Source of the DNA: Mesorhizobium_K sp040049215
Lineage (GTDB): Bacteria > Pseudomonadota > Alphaproteobacteria > Rhizobiales > Rhizobiaceae
Direction of reading: 5' to 3'
Length of the DNA stretch: 64,000 bases
Assembly: GCF_040049215.1 (NCBI RefSeq)
Contig: NZ_JBDZDN010000001.1
Coordinates: 2,108,001 to 2,172,000 of the forward strand
The notes under the pieces were generated by a model. That model saw only the letters and a list, made by a program, of their open reading frames with translations. It ran no database searches and was not told where the DNA came from. Of the stretch, positions 56,757-64,000 are shown piece by piece. The position numbers were made by a program, and so were the translations under genes. Position 1 is the stretch's first letter. Each line of letters opens with the position of its first letter.

Positions 56757-57752
56757 ATGCAGAGGTCAGCCGTCGCGGCAGTTTCGGAACCCGTGCTGCG
56801 CAACACGCACCGCAACTCCGGAACCGCGCTGCGTCCGGATGCTTTCGAGGCGATCCAGATAAATCTCAGCGCGGTCGAGCGGCGCGCCGCGACGCTGCCG
56901 ACGCGCCGCTCGGTCAAGAAGGAATATCAGGCCGGCTGGCTGGTGAAGGCGCTGACCTGCATCGACCTCACCACGCTTGCTGGCGACGACACCCCCGACC
57001 GGGTGCGGCGACTCTGCGCCAAGGCGATGCGGCCGCTGAGCGATGCGCTGCTTAAGGGGCTCGGCCTCGAGGATGCGCCGCCGACGGTCGGCGCGGTCTG
57101 CGTCTATCCGACCATGGTGCCCGCCGCAGTGAAAGCGCTGAACGGATCCGGCATTCCCGTCGCCTCGGTGGCGACGGGTTTCCCGGCCGGCCTGACGCCG
57201 CTGCCGCAACGCCTTGCCGAAATCAGGTATGCGGTCGGCGAAGGTGCCGGCGAGATCGATATCGTCATCAACCGCGCGCTCGTCTTCGACCAGGAGTGGC
57301 AGGCGCTTTATGACGAGGTCGCGGCGATGCGCGACGCCTGCGGCGAGGCGCATCTGAAGGCGATCCTCGCCACCGGCGACCTGAAGACCCTGCGCAACGT
57401 GTACAAGGCGTCGATGGTGTCGATGCAGGCCGGCGCCGACTTCATCAAGACCTCGACCGGCAAGGAGGACGTCAACGCGACGCTGCCCGTCAGCCTGGTC
57501 ATGATCCGCGCGCTGCGCGAGTACGGCGAGGAGACGGGCTACCGGGTCGGCTTCAAGCCGGCTGGCGGGCTGAAGACCGCCAAGGACGCACTCAACTGGT
57601 TGATCCTGATGAAGGAGGAGCTCGGCCGCCCCTGGCTCGAGCCCGACCTCTTCCGCATCGGCGCGAGCTCGATGCTCGCCGACATCGAGCGCCAGCTCGA
57701 ACATTTCGTCACCGGCCGCTATTCGGCCACCTACCGTCACCCGATGGCCTGA
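56757..57752 (+). CDS. deoC: Deoxyribose-phosphate aldolase
   Basis: A 331-residue class I aldolase. The Schiff-base Lys is in the motif FIKTSTGKEDVNATLPV, with the second conserved Lys in GFKPAGGLKTAKDAL and the activating region EIDIVINRALVFDQEW / LKAILATGDLKTL. It cleaves 2-deoxyribose-5-phosphate to glyceraldehyde-3-phosphate and acetaldehyde. The N-terminal extension of about 60 residues relative to the short bacterial form is normal for the long DeoC group. It is followed ten bases later by the aldehyde dehydrogenase gene, which could oxidise the acetaldehyde. Confidence 0.95.
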   Translation: MQRSAVAAVSEPVLRNTHRNSGTALRPDAFEAIQINLSAVERRAATLPTRRSVKKEYQAGWLVKALTCIDLTTLAGDDTPDRVRRLCAKAMRPLSDALLKGLGLEDAPPTVGAVCVYPTMVPAAVKALNGSGIPVASVATGFPAGLTPLPQRLAEIRYAVGEGAGEIDIVINRALVFDQEWQALYDEVAAMRDACGEAHLKAILATGDLKTLRNVYKASMVSMQAGADFIKTSTGKEDVNATLPVSLVMIRALREYGEETGYRVGFKPAGGLKTAKDALNWLILMKEELGRPWLEPDLFRIGASSMLADIERQLEHFVTGRYSATYRHPMA

Positions 57753-57762
57753 GGGACGAGAC

Positions 57763-60147
57763 ATGGTTCACATCAAGGATGTGCTGAAAAGCATGGAATA
57801 CGGCCCGTCGCCGGAAGGCAACGAGCACGTGCTGGCGTGGCTGGACAGCCACAAGGACGGTTTCGGCCATTTCATCGACGGCAAGTTCACCGATCCCGCG
57901 GCAGACAAGAGCTTTAAGGTCACCAATCCGGCCGACGGCAAGGTGCTGGCGCGCGTCGCGCAGGGCGCGGCCGGTGACATCGATCGCGCCGTGTCGGCTG
58001 CTACCCGCGCGTTCAAGACCTGGTCCAAGCTCTCTGGCCACGAGCGCGCGAAACATCTCTACGCGATCGCTCGCCACATCCAGAAGCGCGACCGCTTCCT
58101 TGCCGTGCTGGAAACCATGGACAACGGCAAGCCGATCCGCGAGACCCGCGACATCGACATCCCGCTGGTTAGCAGGCATTTCTATCACCACGCCGGCTGG
58201 GCCGAACTTATCGAGAGCGAGTTTCCCGGCTACCGGCCGGTCGGCGTCTGCGGCCAGATCATTCCGTGGAATTTTCCACTGCTGATGCTGGCCTGGAAGA
58301 TCGCGCCGGCGCTGGCCGTCGGCAACACGGTGGTGCTGAAGCCCGCCGAGCAGACGCCGCTCACAGCACTCGCCTTCGCCGAGATCTGCCGCGAGGCGGG
58401 ACTGCCTGCCGGCGTCGTCAACATCGTGACCGGCGAGGGCGACACGGGTGCCGCACTCGTCGCGCATGACGGCGTGGCGAAGATTGCCTTCACCGGCTCG
58501 ACCGATGTCGGCCGCATCATCCGCACCGCAACTGCCGGGTCGGGCAAGAAGCTGTCGCTGGAGCTCGGCGGCAAGTCGCCGTTCATCGTCTTCGACGACG
58601 CCGATCTCGACAGCGCTGTCGAAGGGCTGGTCGACGCCATCTGGTTCAACCAGGGCGAAGTCTGCTGCGCCGGCTCGCGTCTGCTCGTCCAGGAAGGCAT
58701 CGCGGAAAAGCTCTATGCCAAGATCCGCGCCCGCATGGAGACGCTGCGCGTCGGCGCGCCGCTCGACAAGTCGACCGACATTGGCGCGGTCGTCTCCACC
58801 GAGCAGCTCGAACGCATCACCGCGCTGGTCGAAAAGGGCAGGCAGGAGGGTGCGGAGGTCTTCCAGCCTTCGATACCGGTTCCTGGAACCGGTACCTTCT
58901 TCGCGCCGACGCTGATGACCGGCGTCGAGCCGTCGTCCACCGTCGCCGTCGTCGAGATATTCGGGCCGGTGCTGGTCGCGATGACCTTCCGCACGCCCGA
59001 CGAAGCGGTGGCGCTCGCCAACAACACGCGCTTCGGACTTGCCGCCTCGATCTGGTCGGAGAACATCAACCGCAGCCTCGAGGTCGCCGCGCGGCTCAAG
59101 GCCGGCGTTATCTGGGTCAATGCCACCAATCTCTTCGACGCCGCCGCCGGCTTCGGCGGTTACCGCGAAAGCGGCTTTGGACGCGAAGGTGGCCGCGAAG
59201 GCCTTTACGAATATCTGATCGCTGACGGCGCTAAACTGAAGGGCAGGGAGGCTGCCAAGGTCTCGCTCAACGCGGCACCGTCGCCGACAGCTCAGATCGC
59301 TGCCCAGGACGAGGTCGACCGCACGGCGAAGCTCTATATCGGCGGCAAGCAGGCGCGGCCGGATTCAGGCTACAGCTACGCCGTTGTCAGTCCTTCGGGA
59401 AAGACGGTCGGCCTCACCGGGCTCGGCAACCGCAAGGATATCCGCAACGCGGTCGAGGCCGCTGCCAAGGCCGAAAACTGGGGCGCGGCGACCGCACACA
59501 ACCGCGCGCAGATACTCTACTACATCGCCGAGAATCTTTCGGCCCGCGCCGGAGAATTCGAGGCGCGGCTGCGTGCCATGACCGGCGCGTCGAAGCGCGA
59601 CGCGGCGGAAGAGGTCGCGGCCTCGATCCGGCGTACCTTCTTCTACGCCGGCTTCGCCGACAAATATGACGGCGCGGTGCGTTCGACCAAGTCGCGGCAT
59701 GTTACGCTTGCGATGAACGAGCCCTTCGGCGTGATGGGGATTCTGTGCCCGGACGAAACGCCCCTGCTCGGCTTCGTCTCGCTCGTGATGCCGGCGCTCG
59801 CCACCGGGAATCGCGTCGTCGCCGTGCCGTCTTCGCGCCATCCGTTGGCGGCCACCGATTTCTACCAGATCCTCGACACCAGCGACGTGCCGGATGGCGT
59901 GCTCAGCATCGTCACCGGAAATGCCGCGGAACTGGCCAAGACGCTTGCCGACCATGACGAGGTCGCCGCGCTCTGGAACTTCAACGGCGGGGTCGAGGCG
60001 GCGCTGGTCGACAAGGCGTCGGCGGGCAACCTCAAGCCGGTCTGGAACGGCGGTGCGCGCAACTGGCTTTCGGGCGAAGCGCAGGGCCGTGAATTCCTGC
60101 GGCATGCCACGCAGGTGAAGAACATCTGGGTGCCTTACGGCGAATAG
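57763..60147 (+). CDS. ALDH16-type aldehyde dehydrogenase with two ALDH domains
   Basis: A 794-residue protein made of two ALDH domains. The first (about 30-490) is complete: cofactor region PWNFPLLMLAWKIAPALAVG, catalytic base Glu267 in LELGGKSPF and nucleophile Cys301 in NQGEVCCAGSRL. The second (about 520-794) has recognisable fold segments (GVMGILCPDETPLLGFVSLV, NRVVAVPSSRHPLAATDFYQ) but no ELGG or catalytic Cys, and reads DKASAGNLKPVWNGGARNWL at its end. This is the ALDH16 plan, in which the second domain is non-catalytic and builds the oligomer. Behind deoC it probably oxidises acetaldehyde, or a deoxyribose-derived aldehyde. Confidence 0.93.
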   Translation: MVHIKDVLKSMEYGPSPEGNEHVLAWLDSHKDGFGHFIDGKFTDPAADKSFKVTNPADGKVLARVAQGAAGDIDRAVSAATRAFKTWSKLSGHERAKHLYAIARHIQKRDRFLAVLETMDNGKPIRETRDIDIPLVSRHFYHHAGWAELIESEFPGYRPVGVCGQIIPWNFPLLMLAWKIAPALAVGNTVVLKPAEQTPLTALAFAEICREAGLPAGVVNIVTGEGDTGAALVAHDGVAKIAFTGSTDVGRIIRTATAGSGKKLSLELGGKSPFIVFDDADLDSAVEGLVDAIWFNQGEVCCAGSRLLVQEGIAEKLYAKIRARMETLRVGAPLDKSTDIGAVVSTEQLERITALVEKGRQEGAEVFQPSIPVPGTGTFFAPTLMTGVEPSSTVAVVEIFGPVLVAMTFRTPDEAVALANNTRFGLAASIWSENINRSLEVAARLKAGVIWVNATNLFDAAAGFGGYRESGFGREGGREGLYEYLIADGAKLKGREAAKVSLNAAPSPTAQIAAQDEVDRTAKLYIGGKQARPDSGYSYAVVSPSGKTVGLTGLGNRKDIRNAVEAAAKAENWGAATAHNRAQILYYIAENLSARAGEFEARLRAMTGASKRDAAEEVAASIRRTFFYAGFADKYDGAVRSTKSRHVTLAMNEPFGVMGILCPDETPLLGFVSLVMPALATGNRVVAVPSSRHPLAATDFYQILDTSDVPDGVLSIVTGNAAELAKTLADHDEVAALWNFNGGVEAALVDKASAGNLKPVWNGGARNWLSGEAQGREFLRHATQVKNIWVPYGE

Positions 60148-60192
60148 CTCGCCTCTCTGAACGCCCGGCAGGACTGGGCCTTTACGGTGCCC

Positions 60193-61206
60193 TCAGTGAT
60201 AGCCGATGTCGGCGCGCACCTTGCCGCGGAACACCCAATAGGACCAACCGGTGTAGACCAGGATCACCGGCAGCAGGAACAGCGTGCCGACCAGCAGGAA
60301 GGCCTGGGTGGTGTTCGATGAGGCCGCGTCCCACAGCGTGAATTTGTGCGGCACGATGAACGGCCACAGGCTGATTGCGATTCCGAGATAGGAAAGCGCG
60401 AACAGGCACACCGCTCCGATGAAAGCCCCCGCATGGGTCGAGCCGTTCAAGGCCCGCCACGTCAGGTAGGCGGCCAGCAAGGTCAGCACCGGAACAGGCG
60501 AGAGGAACAGCAGGTTCGGCCAGGAGAACCAACGCTCGGCAACCTCCGAACTCACGAGAGGCGTCCACAGGCTGACTGCGCCGATGCCGATCAAGACGCC
60601 GATCAGGCTGATCCTGCCGCTGCGCCGTGCGCGCTTCTGCACATCGCCCTCGGTCTTCAGGATGAGCCAGCCCGAGCCGAGCAGGCTGTAGCCGAAGACG
60701 AGTGCTGCGCCCGTCAAGATGGAGAAGGGCGTCAGGAAGTCGAAGGAGGTGCCGACGAATTCGCGCCCTTCGGTCTCGAAGCCGTCGATGAAGGCGCCGA
60801 GCATCACCCCTTGAGCGAAGGCGGCAAGCCCGGAGCCGTAACAGAATCCGTGGTCCCAGAAACTCTTGTGTTCGGAATCGCGATAGCGGAACTCGAAAGC
60901 GACGCCCCGAAACACAAGCGCCAGGAGCATCAGCAGTATCGGGAAGTAGAGCGCGGGAACGATGATTGCGAAGGCGAGCGGGAAGGCCGCGAGCAGCGCG
61001 AAGCCGCCCAGCACCAGCCAAGTCTCGTTGCCGTCCCAGATCGGCGCAATCGAGTTCATCACGAGATTGCGCGATTCGAGATCGGGCTCGAAGCCGTAGA
61101 GGATGCCGACACCCAGATCGAAGCCGTCGAGCAGGACATAGAGGAAGATGCCGGCGGCGAGGATCATCGCCCAGATGGGTACGAAGCTGAGCACGCTGTC
61201 CATCAT
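60193..61206 (-). CDS. cydB: Cytochrome bd-type quinol oxidase subunit II (CydB/CioB)
   Basis: A 337-residue membrane protein of eight or nine helices. Signatures: WAMILAAGIFLYVLLDGFDL, PIWDGNETWLVLGGFALLAA and FRGVAFEFRYR; the conserved GxWDGNE segment near the quinol/haem region is intact. It pairs with the larger subunit upstream, whose stop overlaps this start by four bases. ATG 61206 and ATG 61203 are both possible after GGGAGGGG. In bd oxidases subunit II stabilises the haems of subunit I. Confidence 0.94.
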   Translation of the reverse strand: MMDSVLSFVPIWAMILAAGIFLYVLLDGFDLGVGILYGFEPDLESRNLVMNSIAPIWDGNETWLVLGGFALLAAFPLAFAIIVPALYFPILLMLLALVFRGVAFEFRYRDSEHKSFWDHGFCYGSGLAAFAQGVMLGAFIDGFETEGREFVGTSFDFLTPFSILTGAALVFGYSLLGSGWLILKTEGDVQKRARRSGRISLIGVLIGIGAVSLWTPLVSSEVAERWFSWPNLLFLSPVPVLTLLAAYLTWRALNGSTHAGAFIGAVCLFALSYLGIAISLWPFIVPHKFTLWDAASSNTTQAFLLVGTLFLLPVILVYTGWSYWVFRGKVRADIGYH

Positions 61207-62600
61207 GCCCCTCCCTTGGCGTGCAGTTCGACGGTGATCGGCTTGCTGGGGCGGCCGCCTTCGATCGGCTGATCGCCTTCCTCTTCGGCAATGGATGGAC
61301 CTTTCCTGATGATGCGCGCCATGATCAGGAAACCGGCCGGGAAGATGATGAGGTAGACCGCCATATAGAACAGCAGCGACATCAGCACATCCCAACTCGT
61401 CAACGATGGCGAAACGGCGTCGGCGGTGCGCATCAATCCATAAACGATCCATGGCTGGCGACCGACCTCCGTCGTGGTCCAGCCGGCAAGCACCGCGACG
61501 AAGCCGAGTGGCCCGACCAGGATGCACGCGCGCAGGAAGAGCGGGCTGTCGAAGAGCTTGTGGCGCCAGCGCAGCCACCAGCTTAAGATGACCACGCCCA
61601 ACATCAGCAAGCCGATGCCGACCATGATGCGGAAGCCGAAGAAGGGAAGCGCCACGGGCGGTCTCTGGTCCGGCGGAAAATCCTTCAGCCCCTTCACCGC
61701 GCCGTCGAGGCTGTGAGTCAGGATCAGGCTGCCGAGATAGGGAATCTGGATGGTGAGGCGGTTTGTCTCGGCGGCGTCGTCCGGGATGGTGAAGAGGATG
61801 AGCGGGACGTTGCTGCCGGTTTCCCAATGCGCCTCGATCGCCGCAAGCTTCGCCGGCTGGTGCTCGAGCGTGTTCAACCCGTGCTGGTCGCCAATGAAAA
61901 TCTGCGCCGGCACCAGCACGCTGAGCAGCCAGAGCGTGATCGAGACCATCGCGCGGGCCTCGTCCGTGGATCGCCGCCTGAGCAGGAGAAAAGAGCCGAC
62001 CGCCACGACGGCGAAGCCGGTCGTAATGTAGAAGCCGACGACTGTATGGGCGAAGCGGTAGGGAAAAGAGGGGTTGAAGATGACCGACAACCAGTCGGTC
62101 GGGAAGAAGCGCCCCTCGACGATTTCGTAACCGGCCGGAGTCTGCATCCAACTGTTGGCGGCAAGAATCCAGAAGGACGATAGCAGCGTACCGAGCGCCA
62201 CCATGATCGCCGCGACGAAATGCGCGCCGGGAGGCACCAGCTTGCGGCCGAACAAAAGCACGCCGAGGAAGGCCGCCTCGAGGAAAAAGGCTGTCAGCCC
62301 CTCATAGGCGAAGAGTGGCGCCAGCACGTTGGCGGTGGCGTCGGAGTAGCGGCTCCAGTTGGTGCCGAACTGAAACGGCATGATGACGCCGGACACCACG
62401 CCCATGCCGAAGGCGACGGAGAATATCTTGATCCAGAAGGTCGATATCCTGAGGTAAATCTCCCTGCGAGTGAAAAAATGCAGGCCTTCGAGCACCGCTA
62501 TGAAGGACGCCAGACCGACGGTGAAGGCCGGCATCAGGATATGCCAGGCGATCAGCCATGCAAATTGCAGCCGGGAAAGGAATACCGGGTCCAGTTCCAT
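61203..62600 (-). CDS. cydA: Cytochrome bd-type quinol oxidase subunit I (CydA/CioA)
   Basis: A 465-residue haem protein with about nine helices. Visible motifs: LSRLQFAWLIAWHILMPAFT (haem ligand His), FQFGTNWSRYSDATANVLAP, LEAAFLGVLLFGRKLVPPGA, the GDQHG segment in AQIFIGDQHGLNTLEHQPAK and GWTTTEVGRQPWIVYGLMRT near the C-terminus. The Q-loop (about 240-310) is short, as in cyanide-insensitive CIO oxidases rather than E. coli CydA. It reduces oxygen with ubiquinol without pumping protons, giving respiration at low oxygen or in the presence of inhibitors. There is no cydDC in the window. Confidence 0.94.
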   Translation of the reverse strand: MELDPVFLSRLQFAWLIAWHILMPAFTVGLASFIAVLEGLHFFTRREIYLRISTFWIKIFSVAFGMGVVSGVIMPFQFGTNWSRYSDATANVLAPLFAYEGLTAFFLEAAFLGVLLFGRKLVPPGAHFVAAIMVALGTLLSSFWILAANSWMQTPAGYEIVEGRFFPTDWLSVIFNPSFPYRFAHTVVGFYITTGFAVVAVGSFLLLRRRSTDEARAMVSITLWLLSVLVPAQIFIGDQHGLNTLEHQPAKLAAIEAHWETGSNVPLILFTIPDDAAETNRLTIQIPYLGSLILTHSLDGAVKGLKDFPPDQRPPVALPFFGFRIMVGIGLLMLGVVILSWWLRWRHKLFDSPLFLRACILVGPLGFVAVLAGWTTTEVGRQPWIVYGLMRTADAVSPSLTSWDVLMSLLFYMAVYLIIFPAGFLIMARIIRKGPSIAEEEGDQPIEGGRPSKPITVELHAKGGA

Positions 62601-62864
62601 GGTCTTGCCCGCCTCCTCATAGCTGCAATCCGAGTGCGCCCCGGCAGGTGGCAGGGTGACAGGCTATCAGCCGACGTGCAACTCCTGCCGGCTGGACATG
62701 CGGTCGCGCCTGCCTGCGTATTAAAAATGCCGAGTTGCGGCGGTCGATCGAAATGGAGGCAAGCGTCTCGATGGCCGTTCGGGCAAGGGGGTCGCAGACA
62801 GGACAACTCGACCGCCGTCTCGAATGGCGCCGCTTTGAACCCCCAGAGATGCTGGTTGAGCGGC

Positions 62865-63764
62865 CTAAGTCGAGGCTGACCTGGCAGGTCGGGTTGCGAA
62901 CACCAAACCCACAACGACGATGGCTGCTCCGAGCAGATCGACGTAGCCCGGCACCTCTCCCAATAGAGGGATGGCAAGGGCAGTCGCGATCACAGGCTGG
63001 CCGTAACCCAGCACCGCAACCAGCGCCGTCGGGAGCTTGCCGAGGCTTCGGTTGATCAGCACATAGGCGGCCAACGTCAGGGCGCCATAGAGCACCATGT
63101 AGCCCCAACCATAGACGCCAATCGGCAGAAAGTTTTCCTCGAACCAAGCGAAAGGGAGCGCGCCCAGTGCCGCGCCGACAAATGACCATGCCGTCACGGT
63201 CACAGTAGAATAAACCTTGCATAGTTGGCCGGTGAGCAGAATGCAGCCGGCGTAGAATAGGGCCGCAGCCACAGCGTAGAGATTGCCTTCGACCGTCGAC
63301 TGTCCGGTGGCAGGGCCGAGGGTCATGACTATCAAGCCACCGAACGCCAGAACTCCACCAATCCCGAGCCGCCGGGTGATTTTCTGGCGCCAGATCAGCC
63401 AGCCACCGACTGCCACCAGCAGGGGATAGATCGTTGCAAGCAGCGTTGCTTCGAGGATCGTGGTGGAGACGACGGCCCGGTTCCACAGCACCAGATCCGC
63501 TGCCACCAAAAAACCAGATGCGATCGATAGGGCCTTGGCCGTTGTTGGCAGTGGCGCCCCTTGGCGTGCCAGCCACATCGCTGCAGGCAGTGCAATGAGC
63601 ACGCGCCAGAAGGCTGTCGCGGCGGTGTCGACTGGCGAGTTACGTACCATCAACGGACCGAAGCCAGAGAAGAATATCCCAACCACAGCGGTTCGCAGCG
63701 CTTTCGGATCAATCACGCCGTCGGTTACCGCTCCTTCGGACAGTCCGGTCGAGGAACTTTCCAT
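62865..63764 (-). CDS. EamA-family (DMT superfamily) transporter
   Basis: A 299-residue permease with ten predicted membrane helices in two EamA repeats (about 25-150 and 165-290). Segments include TAVVGIFFSGFGPLMVRNSP, AIVSGFLVAADLVLWNRAVV-type helices, LGIGGVLAFGGLIVMTLGPA and YVDLLGAAIVVVGLVFATRP. Family members export amino acids or other metabolites; the substrate is unknown. It is divergent from the ABATE/CGNR gene start at 63864. The 264 bases between it and cydA hold no identifiable feature. Confidence 0.9.
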   Translation of the reverse strand: MESSSTGLSEGAVTDGVIDPKALRTAVVGIFFSGFGPLMVRNSPVDTAATAFWRVLIALPAAMWLARQGAPLPTTAKALSIASGFLVAADLVLWNRAVVSTTILEATLLATIYPLLVAVGGWLIWRQKITRRLGIGGVLAFGGLIVMTLGPATGQSTVEGNLYAVAAALFYAGCILLTGQLCKVYSTVTVTAWSFVGAALGALPFAWFEENFLPIGVYGWGYMVLYGALTLAAYVLINRSLGKLPTALVAVLGYGQPVIATALAIPLLGEVPGYVDLLGAAIVVVGLVFATRPARSAST

Positions 63765-63863
63765 AACGCAACCACCTATTTACATTTTACCAGTTACACA
63801 TCATGACCTCTTGGCGAAACCAGTCAAACGAATTATGTTGGTTACGGATGGTCGGTGAAAAAG

Positions 63864-64000
63864 ATGTCTGTAAGCGATCAGGGGTATCGGGCGTTGCCCA
63901 AGCATGAGTTCGTGGCAGGGCGACTGGCACTCGACTTCTGCAACACGCTTTCTCGCACCCCTCTGGATTTCGACTGGGACCGCGCCTCCAATCCGCGCGA
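63864..64000 (+). CDS. ABATE-domain (CGNR zinc finger family) protein, N-terminus only
   Basis: The start of a gene cut by the window edge. 45 complete codons from ATG 63864 (MSVSDQGYRALPKHEFVAGR) lead into LALDFCNTLSRTPLDFDWDR, the LALDF-N-T signature of the ABATE domain. In complete proteins a C-terminal CGNR zinc finger follows, making stress- or drug-related DNA-binding regulators. A GTG at 63855 is in frame. It is divergent from the EamA transporter, with about 100 bases between the starts, so it may regulate it. Confidence 0.75.
   Translation, partial: MSVSDQGYRALPKHEFVAGRLALDFCNTLSRTPLDFDWDRASNPR

Noticed and set aside
62617..63576. 319-residue minus-strand frame overlapping the EamA gene
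   Set aside because: Same strand but different frame from a protein with clear membrane pattern; Trp/Arg/Cys-rich and without domains.

Overview
The window is a GC-rich chromosomal segment from an alphaproteobacterium of the order Hyphomicrobiales (Rhizobiales), most like Mesorhizobium, Aminobacter or other Phyllobacteriaceae. The pointers are a complete PhyR/NepR/EcfG general stress response locus, RpoH, ZapA preceded by a DUF4164-type coiled-coil gene, an N-terminally extended PstA, a DUF1127 micro-protein, HWE and hybrid histidine kinases, and many ABC sugar importers with LacI or ROK regulators. I see no insertion sequence, prophage, CRISPR array, rRNA or nodulation gene. One tRNA (Glu, CTC) is present.

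Layout. 0-7 kb: a divergent LysR / aldo-keto reductase pair, zapA, rpoH, an RluA-type pseudouridine synthase, small genes and tRNA-Glu. 7-17.5 kb: a five-PAS hybrid histidine kinase, then a Pho-box-controlled pstSCAB-phoU-phoB phosphate operon. 17.6-20.5 kb: a secreted vanadium-haloperoxidase-type enzyme coupled to a secreted VCBS/ASPIC-UnbV (CRTAC1-type) protein. 20.6-25.5 kb: a ROK repressor divergent from a xylose-type ABC importer. 25.6-34.5 kb: a general stress island with a CHASE-HWE kinase, PhyR, NepR, EcfG, a FAT-GUY single-domain response regulator and several small envelope genes. Seven sites here match the EcfG promoter GGAAC-N16/17-CGTT exactly. 34.6-39.2 kb: a sulfatase/phosphonate monoester hydrolase-like enzyme, an MhqO-like dioxygenase with an MhqD-like hydrolase, and tandem small GNATs. 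39.3-43.2 kb: a hybrid kinase with an OmpR-type regulator and a divergent regulator with a degenerate receiver. 43.5-52.2 kb: a CHASE2 cyclase overlapping a GntR-like LacI repressor, a four-gene ABC importer behind a perfect palindromic operator, and gluconokinase, together a predicted aldonate uptake route. 52.4-55.9 kb: DUF1127, a short ModE and modABC with a ModE-type operator. 55.9-60.1 kb: DeoR, DeoC and an ALDH16-type double aldehyde dehydrogenase. 60.2-64 kb: a CIO-type cytochrome bd oxidase, an EamA exporter and the start of an ABATE-domain protein.

Three recurring themes stand out. (1) The stress island looks like a locally clustered EcfG regulon, with divergent promoters facing both ways in two intergenic gaps. 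(2) All three ABC importer operons that begin with a binding-protein gene carry a strong GC-rich hairpin directly after it, which would favour excess binding protein. (3) Several proteins have lost a key residue (AKR catalytic His, phospho-acceptor Asp of one receiver, catalytic residues of the second ALDH domain) and probably act differently from their families. Starts were set by ribosome-binding sites and family lengths; alternatives are given where unclear.
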